NCBI RefSeq assembly: GCF_004362865.1
Contig: NZ_SNYI01000002.1
Span: 772,099 to 836,098 of the forward strand
From: Zeaxanthinibacter enoshimensis
GTDB lineage: Bacteria > Bacteroidota > Bacteroidia > Flavobacteriales > Flavobacteriaceae
DNA: 64,000 nucleotides
Direction of reading: 5' to 3'
A program made the translations under genes and the position numbers. Positions 1 to 8,135 of this stretch are shown here, piece by piece; the first letter of the stretch is position 1; each line of letters opens with the position of its first letter. The notes beneath the pieces were generated by a model. That model saw only the letters and a program-made list of their open reading frames with translations, made no database searches and was not told the origin of the DNA.

Positions 1-1
1 T

Positions 2-1141
2 TCGTTATACGCCAATTTTGTAAGGAATGCTGTGCCGTATTACCTGATGTCGCTGAGGGAAGCGACAAAAACAGGTGATTATTCAGAAGCCGATAAATTA
101 CTTGCCGCTTTTGAACAGAACCAGAAGAACCACGGGCAGGAGATCCTGCCTTCCCCGGAAAGGGTAGAGGCAGAGGTCATTTACAACAAACTGGACATCT
201 TTAACCGGCTATATAAATATTACGCTCTGGTAGGACTACTGATGTTCGTGGTTTTAATATTCCGGATATTTAAGGACAGGTCTTTATGGCGTGTAGCGAC
301 TTTCTTCTTTAAGGGAGTCATCCTGCTGTTCTTTGCCTGGCACACAGGCGGACTGATCCTCCGCTGGTATATATCCGGTCATGCCCCCTGGAGTGACGCT
401 TATGAAAGTATTCTTTATGTATCCTGGGCGACTATGGGAATGGGGTTATTGTTAGGGCGAAAAAGCGAACTGACCATCTCAGCATCTGCATTTGTCACCA
501 GTATGCTGCTGTGGATCGCTCACCAGAGCTGGGTAGATCCTTCTATCGCGAACCTGCAGCCGGTACTGGACAGTTACTGGCTGATGATACACGTGGCGGT
601 GATCGTGGCCAGCTACGGACCTCTCACCGTAGGAATGATCCTGGGGGTAGTTTCCTTACTACTGATGATCCTGACCAATAAAAAGAATAAAAAACGAATG
701 TCTCATGCCCTTAAAGAGCTGACCATCATAAATGAACTGGCGCTAACTGTAGGGTTGATCATGCTGACTATCGGGAACTTTCTGGGAGGTCAATGGGCTA
801 ATGAAAGCTGGGGCCGATACTGGGGATGGGACCCAAAAGAAACCTGGGCCTTGATCTCTATTATGGTCTATGCTTTCGTGGTACACACCAGGTTGATTCC
901 CGGGCTCAGGGGGAAGTGGACCTTTAACTTCTTAAGTATAATCGCCTTTGCAAGTATTATGATGACCTATTTCGGGGTGAACTTCTACCTGGCAGGACTG
1001 CACAGTTATGCCAGTGGTGCACAGGTTATTACACCTTCATTTGTGTGGTATACCCTGGCAGGGGTAGGGGTGCTTGGAGCAGTAAGTTACTGGAGACATA
1101 GTATCCATTACAGTAAGAAGAAGTCGGTTAAATCTGCCTAG
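2..1141 (+). CDS. ccsA: Cytochrome c biogenesis protein CcsA, C-terminal part (5' end outside window)
   Basis: The frame is open from base 2, so the gene enters from the left edge; a GTG at 32 is only an internal codon. The visible part is a polytopic membrane protein with about eight hydrophobic segments. It carries the tryptophan-rich haem-handling motif WGRYWGWDPKETW and histidines in WHTGG, MIHVAV and VVHTRL that match the conserved haem-ligating positions of the CcsA/ResC family. This family works with CcsB/ResB in system II to export haem and attach it to apocytochrome c. In Bacteroidota the two are often fused in one protein of about 1000 residues; whether that is so here cannot be seen. 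It ends three bases before the convergent lipoprotein gene. Confidence 0.93.
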   Translation, partial: SLYANFVRNAVPYYLMSLREATKTGDYSEADKLLAAFEQNQKNHGQEILPSPERVEAEVIYNKLDIFNRLYKYYALVGLLMFVVLIFRIFKDRSLWRVATFFFKGVILLFFAWHTGGLILRWYISGHAPWSDAYESILYVSWATMGMGLLLGRKSELTISASAFVTSMLLWIAHQSWVDPSIANLQPVLDSYWLMIHVAVIVASYGPLTVGMILGVVSLLLMILTNKKNKKRMSHALKELTIINELALTVGLIMLTIGNFLGGQWANESWGRYWGWDPKETWALISIMVYAFVVHTRLIPGLRGKWTFNFLSIIAFASIMMTYFGVNFYLAGLHSYASGAQVITPSFVWYTLAGVGVLGAVSYWRHSIHYSKKKSVKSA

Positions 1142-1144
1142 GGA

Positions 1145-1963
1145 TCATTTCCCGCCGTTGGCGCGGAGATCTGCTATACATTGGTTATCCAGGGAAGGGA
1201 TATTTCCCCCGGTAAGCATATCCAGAATACCTTCCCCGGTTTCAGCGGTCCAGTACATCAGGCAATTCTCGTCCGTACAGTGCCTGCCGTGCTCTGTGTC
1301 CTGGTGATCAGACTGCAAAGGTGCGCCCGCGTTAACGAGTCCCATAAGGTGTCCGAACTCGTGGTTGAGAACCGTTGATTCTAATACAGTTCTTGAGGGG
1401 CCAAAAGCCCTGTCACTGAATTCCTGGACAGAGGATTCAAACAGAGCAAAGGAGGTATTCCTGAAGGCTACGCCTAGCACGGTGCCATTCTCCGTGTTTC
1501 CTGTATATTCTGCATCGAGGAATATTCCCCAGACTGCGATCATACGATCGTCGTTATAAGCTGTCCTGTAGGTATTCTCAAGGGAGACGATATCATCAAT
1601 ACTGTATTGGTCCTTATTCGCTGATGGAATTTCTTCAAGTACCAGTTCTATGCCCGCGGGTTTATTCAGACGTTCTTCCAGGAAAGTCCTGAAGTTATCT
1701 ATGGTTTGTTGCCCCGGCTCCATACCCGGCATATACTGGATCTCCAATTTGATCGAGGTAAAAGATTTGTCGGAGAGTAAAGCTTCGGAAGAACTTCCTG
1801 TACTCTGGCGATTGGCGTCTTTATTAACTTCCTGCTGATCCTGGCTATCTGTCTCTTCATTACCGGTCTGCATGGCATCAGTAGAACAAGAGGAAACTAT
1901 TACGAGTAGTAGTACAAATGTAATAGCGTTCAGGGGGGCTCTGAATAATTGTATCAGCTTCAT
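1145..1963 (-). CDS. Metzincin-like zinc metalloprotease lipoprotein
   Basis: A 272-residue protein with a lipoprotein signal ending in VSSCS (lipobox Cys about residue 26), then a Gln/Asp/Ser-rich linker, so probably anchored in the outer or inner membrane. The catalytic signature is HEFGHLMGL, the HExxHxxG of metzincins. The usual third zinc histidine is not directly after it; instead about 18 residues intervene before HCTDENCLM. That resembles the HC-x4-C-x-M segment of archaemetzincins, so the third ligand is probably that histidine. The family (often named membrane metalloprotease in Bacteroidota) is known by motif only; the substrate is unknown. It converges on ccsA and stands alone, about 115 bp from the next gene. 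Confidence 0.72.
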   Translation of the reverse strand: MKLIQLFRAPLNAITFVLLLVIVSSCSTDAMQTGNEETDSQDQQEVNKDANRQSTGSSSEALLSDKSFTSIKLEIQYMPGMEPGQQTIDNFRTFLEERLNKPAGIELVLEEIPSANKDQYSIDDIVSLENTYRTAYNDDRMIAVWGIFLDAEYTGNTENGTVLGVAFRNTSFALFESSVQEFSDRAFGPSRTVLESTVLNHEFGHLMGLVNAGAPLQSDHQDTEHGRHCTDENCLMYWTAETGEGILDMLTGGNIPSLDNQCIADLRANGGK

Positions 1964-2079
1964 AGTTCAGGATTGGGGTAACTTAAAAACGGTTGTCTCT
2001 GGAAATTATTTTACTTGAAAAATCCGGTTAAACGGCTGCAATAGTCGTTTTTTTTAATCTAATTTTCAAATTTTTAAGC

Positions 2080-2922
2080 TCAAAGCTGTTGATACCAGAC
2101 ATTTACGCTTTCAAGGCTGCTGCCGATCAGGGTATTGTTCCTGAGTGTGCCGCCGCAATTAAAACCCAGTTTGCTTAAGGTGATATTCCGACCATAGGAA
2201 GTAGCCCTTGCCAGAACACATACAGAATTGAGTTCCTTTTCCCTGGCAATGCTGATCATTTTTTCAACGAGGTAATACGAGAGATTCTGTCCCCGGTGGT
2301 TAGGATGTGAAGCGAAATCGGATATCTCGGCATGTCCGAGTTCTGGGTAGATGTACATTCTCGCTGTTTCAACCAATCGGTCTTCCTCAAATATACCCCA
2401 ATAGGATGCGCCTTTGTTAAATCCATCCTCCACTTGTTTTGCAAAACGGGAAGAGTAGGGGTAATCAAGATATGCGGCTTTATATAGATTTGTCACTGCC
2501 TCACTGTCCTGAGCACTTAATTCCCTCAGTTGAAAATTGCCTGACATTTTATAGGTGTTAGATGAGGCTACCGAAGCTTTGGCAATGGTTTTGACAGAAT
2601 CGATGACCTTCTGCTCACGTTTTTCGCAATGTTTACGTTGCGGATCCAGGAATTGGGAAAGAAAATAGCCTGTAGTGGTACCTTCGAACAAACCGGGAAT
2701 TTTAGCTTCTTCCTGGTAGCCTTTGGCCAGGAATGGTTCTATTCCCCATTCAGGCACCTTCCCGACAATCTTATCACATTCCAGTTCCTTTGCCATATGG
2801 TTCATCTTGTCGATCACTTCATCTATTGATTCGCGTTGGTAAAGGGTAACGTAAAGATTCCTGTTCCCTCCCCCGTGATGAACCAGGGCTCCGTCTATTT
2901 TTTCCATTGAATCATATCCCAT
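2080..2922 (-). CDS. ablB: Putative beta-lysine N-acetyltransferase (AblB family)
   Basis: A 280-residue two-part protein. The N-terminal half has the AblB-type start (GALVHHGGGNRNLYV) and the segment KVPEWGIEPFLAKGY. The C-terminal half (from about 128) is a GNAT acetyltransferase with the acetyl-CoA loop region HPNHRGQNLSYYLVEKM. AblB acetylates beta-lysine, made from lysine by lysine 2,3-aminomutase (AblA), to give the osmolyte N-epsilon-acetyl-beta-lysine. No ablA lies next to it: upstream is proA on the same strand, 95 bp away. The product may therefore be an osmolyte enzyme with ablA elsewhere, or a relative with another amine substrate. A second in-frame ATG five codons downstream is an alternative start. 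Confidence 0.72.
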   Translation of the reverse strand: MGYDSMEKIDGALVHHGGGNRNLYVTLYQRESIDEVIDKMNHMAKELECDKIVGKVPEWGIEPFLAKGYQEEAKIPGLFEGTTTGYFLSQFLDPQRKHCEKREQKVIDSVKTIAKASVASSNTYKMSGNFQLRELSAQDSEAVTNLYKAAYLDYPYSSRFAKQVEDGFNKGASYWGIFEEDRLVETARMYIYPELGHAEISDFASHPNHRGQNLSYYLVEKMISIAREKELNSVCVLARATSYGRNITLSKLGFNCGGTLRNNTLIGSSLESVNVWYQQL

Positions 2923-3017
2923 AAAGGCTGTATAATTTTCGGGTTAAAAGCAAGGCCACTTCCAATCACTGTTCAGTATAGCGAGAGGAAGTGGACTACT
3001 TAATTATTCAGTTGTAA

Positions 3018-4217
3018 TTATGCTCGGACGTGACCATCACCGTATACATAGTATTTATTGGTGACAAGCTCGTTCAGCCCCAGGGGTCCCCTGTGGTGAA
3101 GTTTATCCGTGCTGATCGCCAATTCTGCGCCTACGCCCATACTTCCGCCATCTGTAAAACGGGTAGAGGCATTCTGGTAAACTGCAGCACTGTCTACCTG
3201 TTCCATAAACTGTACAGCTTTCTGCTGGTCATCAGACATGATGGTGGCTGAATGTCCCCCGGAATATTTATTGATCTTGTCCATAGCTTCATCCACGCTG
3301 TCTACCGTCCCGATAACACATTTCATGGCCAGGAACTCTTCATACCATACAGATTCGTCAGTTACCACCTCGGTCTCAGGAAGAATCTTGTTTGTCCTTT
3401 GATCCGTGAGTACTTCAACACCGTTCTCCTTCAGGAAACTGTGCAGCTCCTTCAATTTTGCTTCGTACTCTGGGAATTCGCTATGTACCAGTATCTTATC
3501 CAGGGCATTACAAGCCGAGATCTTGTGTGTCTTGGCATTCAGGATCACCTGTTTGGTCTTATCCCAATCCGCATGTTCGTCTATAAAGAGGAAGTTATTT
3601 CCCCGTCCACTTACCAATACGGCACACTCTGCGTGTTCTTTTACGAAATTGATAAGTCGCTCTCCACCTCGTGGTACGATCAGGTCCAGGGGTTGAGTCG
3701 GATTTTTAAGGAATTCCTGCGTTTCTTCCCGGCTCATGTTCATTAGCTGAATCCAATCTTTGTCCAGCCCGTTTTCGGTAAGTGCCCTGTGCCAGAAATC
3801 GACCAGCATGGCATTACTGTGTTTAGCTTCCTTTCCTCCTTTAAGCAAAATCTTGTTATTTGCTTTAAAGGCGAGTACTGCCGCTTCGATAGTAACATCT
3901 GGCCTGGATTCGTAAATGATCATGATGGTCCCGAAAGGAGCGGTTTTATTGATCACTTTTAGTCCGTCGTGGACTTCACGATCAGATATCACTTTCCCGA
4001 CAGGATCTTCCTGTTCCATGACCGATTGTACAGACGCGATCATTCCGTCTATTTTTGCTTCATCTATGACCAGCCTGTCATACATGGCCTGGTCATCCCT
4101 TTTGAACAGATCCAGGTCTTCCTTGTTGGCACCCAGTAATTCTGAGCGATTTTCTCCAAGGATCCGGATCATGGATTTAAGGACGTTATTTTTCTTCTTT
4201 GTATCTAGTAATTTCAT
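3018..4217 (-). CDS. proA: Glutamate-5-semialdehyde dehydrogenase (gamma-glutamyl phosphate reductase)
   Basis: Second step of proline synthesis: NADPH-dependent reduction of glutamyl-5-phosphate to glutamate semialdehyde. The 399-residue length fits the family. Visible landmarks are GTIMIIYESRPDVT, LKGGKEAKHSN in the nucleotide-binding half, the catalytic cysteine in KISACNALDKI and the C-terminal HHRGPLGLNELVT. It is the last gene of a proC-proB-proA operon read right to left, 16 bp after proB. Confidence 0.95.
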   Translation of the reverse strand: MKLLDTKKKNNVLKSMIRILGENRSELLGANKEDLDLFKRDDQAMYDRLVIDEAKIDGMIASVQSVMEQEDPVGKVISDREVHDGLKVINKTAPFGTIMIIYESRPDVTIEAAVLAFKANNKILLKGGKEAKHSNAMLVDFWHRALTENGLDKDWIQLMNMSREETQEFLKNPTQPLDLIVPRGGERLINFVKEHAECAVLVSGRGNNFLFIDEHADWDKTKQVILNAKTHKISACNALDKILVHSEFPEYEAKLKELHSFLKENGVEVLTDQRTNKILPETEVVTDESVWYEEFLAMKCVIGTVDSVDEAMDKINKYSGGHSATIMSDDQQKAVQFMEQVDSAAVYQNASTRFTDGGSMGVGAELAISTDKLHHRGPLGLNELVTNKYYVYGDGHVRA

Positions 4218-4233
4218 TGTAGTTTTTTTGAGT

Positions 4234-5004
4234 TTATAAGCTCACTTTTGTTCCCACAGCTTTTCCGGCAACGATATCCAGGATAATATTTTCCGTTTTA
4301 CCGTTGGCGATGTAGGTAGGAATATTATTAGAGGCGGCCTGTTTGGCGTAATCCATTTTAGAGGCCATACCTCCCCGGCCTTCACCTTCTTTCTTCCCGG
4401 ATTCTGCGATGTACTTATCGATGTTATCATCAACGTGAACATCTTGCAGTAATTTGGTTTCATCGTCTTCAGGATGCCCGGTATAAAGACCGTCAATATC
4501 TGTCAGGATGATCAGCATATCCGCATTAAGAAGGTTTGCAACAAGGGTAGCCAGTTCGTCATTATCAGAGAACATGGACATGGTCACAGATACGGCGTCA
4601 TCTTCGTTTGCAATCGGGATCACTCCTTCAGATAATAAGCCTTCATAACAGTTGATCATATTTTCACGGTGCACCCCGGGGTTAAAATCACGCTTTGTCG
4701 GTAATACCTGGGCGCATTTTAATCCGTAATCCTGGAAAATATTGTAGTACAACCGCATCATCCTGGGTTGTCCGATAGCCGAATATACCTGTCTTCGCTG
4801 GGTAGGATCCTCGATCTTGGATTTACCCAATACCTCTCTCCCGGCAATTGCAGATCCCGAAGAAACCAGGACAGTAATAATATCCTGTTCATATAATTCT
4901 GCGATCTGTGAGACCAGGCTGCGTAGCACCGGTCTTACGATCCTGTTGTTCTTATTGGTCATTACGTTAGTACCAACCTTGATCACTATTTTCTTCTCGT
5001 ACAT
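4234..5004 (-). CDS. proB: Glutamate 5-kinase, short form without PUA domain
   Basis: First step of proline synthesis: ATP-dependent phosphorylation of glutamate. The 256 residues hold one amino-acid-kinase fold: KVGTNVMTNK at the start, VSSGSAIAGREVLG, the FSDNDELATLVANL substrate segment, and GRGGMASKMDYAKQA for nucleotide binding. The C-terminal PUA domain of the E. coli enzyme (367 residues) is absent, so the protein is a kinase-only form, as in several other lineages. It lies between proC (2-bp gap) and proA (16-bp gap). Confidence 0.94.
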   Translation of the reverse strand: MYEKKIVIKVGTNVMTNKNNRIVRPVLRSLVSQIAELYEQDIITVLVSSGSAIAGREVLGKSKIEDPTQRRQVYSAIGQPRMMRLYYNIFQDYGLKCAQVLPTKRDFNPGVHRENMINCYEGLLSEGVIPIANEDDAVSVTMSMFSDNDELATLVANLLNADMLIILTDIDGLYTGHPEDDETKLLQDVHVDDNIDKYIAESGKKEGEGRGGMASKMDYAKQAASNNIPTYIANGKTENIILDIVAGKAVGTKVSL

Positions 5005-5006
5005 AA

Positions 5007-5813
5007 TTAATGAGTTTCTCCCAGCTCCACGGCCCTGTTAAAGGCTGCAAAAGCTGCTTCTTTAATTTTATCACTTACATTATTATCATCCATAGAATCT
5101 AATGCGGCCCTGGTGGTACCTCCCTTAGAGGCAACCCTTTCCATCCAGGAATTAGGTGAGAGTTGGGACTGGTTAAATAATTCTACCGCACCAGTAAAGG
5201 TCTGGCTGACGAGAACCTTGGAATCATTCTCCGAGAATCCCATCTGCAGGGCTGCTTCCATCATGCTTTGCATGAAGTAAAAGACATAAGCCGGACCACT
5301 TCCGGAAATACCGGTAGAGGCATCTATGTATTTTTCGCTGCTTACCCTGATGGCTTTACCCGTACTGGCCAAGAGGCCTTCAACGGTGAAAAGTTCTATG
5401 CGCGATACTTCCGGGGAAGATACATAGGAGGTGATGCCCTGACCTACTTTGGCAGGAAGGTTTGGCATTGCCCGGACAATTTTAGTGATGCCGGTAGCCT
5501 CTTGCATACCCTGAATGGTCACGCCGGCCATGATAGAAATAATGATCTTATCATTATTCAGGTAAGGTTTCATTTGCTGGAACAGCACTTCTGCGTGATA
5601 TGGTTTAACAGCGACGAAGATGATGTCTGCTGCGGGAACACAATCTTTGAGGTCTTTGAACCCGTCAAAGTATTCGATCTTCCCAATTTGTCTTTGTTTT
5701 TCTTCAGAAGTGTCCAGGATCATGATATTCCTTTTCTTAAGGAAGGGGGATTTGGACATTCCTTCGGCGTAGGTAAGTCCCATGTTTCCTGCACCGATGA
5801 CTAATACTGTCAT
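5007..5813 (-). CDS. proC: Pyrroline-5-carboxylate reductase
   Basis: Last step of proline synthesis: NAD(P)H reduction of pyrroline-5-carboxylate to proline. The 268 residues begin with a Rossmann motif (VLVIGAGNMGLTYAEG) and end in the conserved dimer domain with SGISGSGPAYVFYFMQ and VASKGGTTRAALDSM. It is the first gene of the proC-proB-proA operon, so its upstream region (5814-6182) should carry the operon promoter; no strong TAnnTTTG box is obvious on this strand. Confidence 0.95.
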   Translation of the reverse strand: MTVLVIGAGNMGLTYAEGMSKSPFLKKRNIMILDTSEEKQRQIGKIEYFDGFKDLKDCVPAADIIFVAVKPYHAEVLFQQMKPYLNNDKIIISIMAGVTIQGMQEATGITKIVRAMPNLPAKVGQGITSYVSSPEVSRIELFTVEGLLASTGKAIRVSSEKYIDASTGISGSGPAYVFYFMQSMMEAALQMGFSENDSKVLVSQTFTGAVELFNQSQLSPNSWMERVASKGGTTRAALDSMDDNNVSDKIKEAAFAAFNRAVELGETH

Positions 5814-6182
5814 AACTTTTTGTTATTTGTTTAAATATTATGAATACAACCTAAAAAAATCTGGGACATATAAAAATTCATTGAATGATGCCGGAGGTTT
5901 TAACAAAAAAATCATCAAGCTGATAATCAGACAGGTTTAAATTGTCAAATTGTTAATACGTCTTTTTTTAAGGGTGACATCAACAAGTCGTACCTCTTAA
6001 TATAAGGTTTAGAGACTGGGATTATTTGTTTAATCCCTATGATTATTGACGTATATAACGGGTAAACAATTAAGGTCTGAAGGATCTGGAGCTATTCTCA
6101 ACGCGATGTCCTGATCTTTGGAGAAGGCTGTCATCAGTTCTGCACTTTTTACTAACTTTATCTGCTATAGCAATACGCAGTT
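5814..6182. promoter_or_regulatory. Divergent intergenic region between proC and the PLP enzyme gene, with an inverted repeat
   Basis: A 369-bp non-coding stretch. On the plus strand a likely -10 element TAACTTTA is at 6153-6160, 23 bp before the ATG at 6183. A perfect inverted repeat GGGATTA / TAATCCC with a 6-base loop is at 6018-6037 and could be an operator or an RNA hairpin. I see no SAM-I, SAM-II or cobalamin riboswitch consensus. No open frame here looks like a gene. Confidence 0.4.
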
Positions 6183-7358
6183 ATGAAGCACGATAAATTA
6201 GGCCTGAATACCATTTGTACCCATACCGGTGAGCTGGAAGATGCAACATTTAAAGGAGCGGTTTCTCCTTTATATATGAGCACCTCCTACGCTTTTGAAA
6301 ATGTAGATACCAAACGTTACCCCAGGTATTTCAATACTCCGAACCAGGAAGCGCTCAGCAGGAAGATCGCAGCCCTGGAAAAGACAGAAACCGCATTGAT
6401 ATTTGGTAGTGGTATGGCTGCAATCAGTACAGCTTTGCTGGCTTACCTCAAATCCGGTGATCACGTGGTGTTACAACAAATGTTATACGGCGGCACATAT
6501 AACTTTGTGACCGAGCAATTCCAGCGTTATGGTATTAGCTATACATTTGTTAAAGGGAGCGAGGCAGATGATTTCGAGGCGGCCATTACCCCGGATACCA
6601 AGGTGATCTATATAGAGACCCCATCCAACCCATTGCTGACCATAACGGACATGGCAGCAATCGGAGCCCTGGCTAAAAAACACGACCTGGTCTCCATGAT
6701 CGACAATACATTTGCCAGCCCTGTGAATCAAAATCCTATCGAATTCGGAATTGATATAGTCTTGCACAGTGCCACGAAATACATGGGGGGACATTCGGAT
6801 ATTCTCGCCGGCGCGGTAGCCTGCTCCGAGGAACTGATGAAGCCCATCTACCTTACCGGTCGGAACCTGGGGGGGAACCTGAGTGATTATACTGTGTGGT
6901 TGCTAGAGCGAAGTTTGAAGACCATGGGGATCCGGGTAAAAGCACAGAACGAAAATGCGATGAAAATGGCAGAATACCTGGACAGGCATAATTCGGTCAG
7001 CACAGTTTATTACCCGGGGCTTTCGTCTCATCCTGGCCACCAGCTTGCAAAGAAACAGATGAAAGGCTATGGCGGGATGCTGTCTTTTGACCTGGATGAA
7101 AGTTGTGACCCGGAAAAATTCAGGGATTCCCTGAAGCTCATTAAACCCTCCATGAGCCTGGCGGGAATTGAAAGTACACTTTTATCCCCCGCAAAAACCT
7201 CCCACGCTTTACTACCCCAAGAAGAAAGGGTGAACCAGGGGATCTCCTCCAGGCTGATCCGTTTTTCCCTAGGTATTGAAGATATAGAAGATCTTAAGGC
7301 CGATATAGAGCAGGCTATAAAGGCCAGCAAAACAGAAATGGCTGTCAACTCAAAATAA
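6183..7358 (+). CDS. Cys/Met metabolism PLP-dependent enzyme (methionine gamma-lyase or cystathionine gamma-synthase type)
   Basis: A 391-residue fold-type I PLP enzyme. The motif SATKYMGGHSDILAG holds the Schiff-base lysine (about residue 199); FGSGMAAIS, YGGTYNF and IETPSNPLL are standard for the family. The short C-terminal ALLPQEERVNQGISSRLIRFSLGIED also fits. The family includes MetB, MetC, MegL and O-acetylhomoserine sulfhydrylase, which sequence reading alone cannot separate. It is followed after 54 bp by bshB1, suggesting a thiol-metabolism context; a second, divergent member of the same family lies at 31139. Confidence 0.85.
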   Translation: MKHDKLGLNTICTHTGELEDATFKGAVSPLYMSTSYAFENVDTKRYPRYFNTPNQEALSRKIAALEKTETALIFGSGMAAISTALLAYLKSGDHVVLQQMLYGGTYNFVTEQFQRYGISYTFVKGSEADDFEAAITPDTKVIYIETPSNPLLTITDMAAIGALAKKHDLVSMIDNTFASPVNQNPIEFGIDIVLHSATKYMGGHSDILAGAVACSEELMKPIYLTGRNLGGNLSDYTVWLLERSLKTMGIRVKAQNENAMKMAEYLDRHNSVSTVYYPGLSSHPGHQLAKKQMKGYGGMLSFDLDESCDPEKFRDSLKLIKPSMSLAGIESTLLSPAKTSHALLPQEERVNQGISSRLIRFSLGIEDIEDLKADIEQAIKASKTEMAVNSK

Positions 7359-7412
7359 TTTAAATAATAACGCCTTAGCCACACATTTGTGGCGGGGGCA
7401 ATCAGATTAACT

Positions 7413-8135
7413 ATGAAGTTAGACATATTGGTTTTCGGGGCCCATCCCGATGATGCAGAATTAAGTGTAGGCGCCACGATTGCCAAAGAGGTTGACCGGG
7501 GTAAAAAAGTTGGGATCATAGATCTTACCAGGGGAGAGCTGGGAACCAGGGGCAGTGCAGAGATCAGGGATCGTGAAGCCGCAAAAGCTGCCGAAATCCT
7601 GGGTATATCGGTCCGGGAAAATATGGAATTCGCTGATGGTTTTTTTGTCAATGATAAAGAACACCAAATGGCGCTGATCCGGATGATACGGAAATACAGG
7701 CCGGAGATCGTGTTGTGTAATGCTATAAGAGACCGGCATATTGATCATGGCAGGGGGAGTAGCCTTGTCAGTGACGCTTGTTTCCTCAGCGGGCTGCTGA
7801 AGATAGATACGCGAATGGAGGGCGATGACCAATGGCAGGATCCATGGAGGCCAAAACAAGTTTACCACTATATACAATGGATGAACCTGGAACCAGATTT
7901 TGTGATCGATGTCACCGGTTATATGGATACGAAACTAAAAGCCATTGCCGCGTATTCCTCCCAATTCTACGATCCCGACAATAAAGCACCGGATACCCCG
8001 ATAAGCAGTAAGAATTTCCAGGAAAGTATTGGTTACAGGGCAAGAGACCTGGGACGGTTAGTAGGGGTGGAGTACGCCGAGGGCTTTACAGCAGAGCGGG
8101 TGATAGCAGCAGATTCCCTCGGGGATATTTTTTAA
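7413..8135 (+). CDS. bshB1: Bacillithiol biosynthesis deacetylase BshB1
   Basis: A 240-residue zinc deacetylase that removes the acetyl group from GlcNAc-malate in bacillithiol synthesis. The LmbE/PIG-L fold is shown by GAHPDDAELSVG (zinc and catalytic residues) and RDRHIDHGRGSSLV (third zinc ligand). Other landmarks are DLTRGELGTRG and VEYAEGFTAERVI, both typical of BshB1. I start at ATG 7413 because family members begin MKLDIL; an upstream GTG at 7389 would add eight unlikely residues. bshA and bshC are not in the window. Its stop overlaps the convergent kinase gene by 4 bp. Confidence 0.93.
   Translation: MKLDILVFGAHPDDAELSVGATIAKEVDRGKKVGIIDLTRGELGTRGSAEIRDREAAKAAEILGISVRENMEFADGFFVNDKEHQMALIRMIRKYRPEIVLCNAIRDRHIDHGRGSSLVSDACFLSGLLKIDTRMEGDDQWQDPWRPKQVYHYIQWMNLEPDFVIDVTGYMDTKLKAIAAYSSQFYDPDNKAPDTPISSKNFQESIGYRARDLGRLVGVEYAEGFTAERVIAADSLGDIF

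Noticed and set aside
3252-3746. 164-codon plus-strand open frame
   Set aside because: Shadow of proA on the other strand.
5814-6182. SAM or cobalamin riboswitch before the PLP enzyme
   Set aside because: No conserved core of these riboswitches could be found; only a simple inverted repeat.
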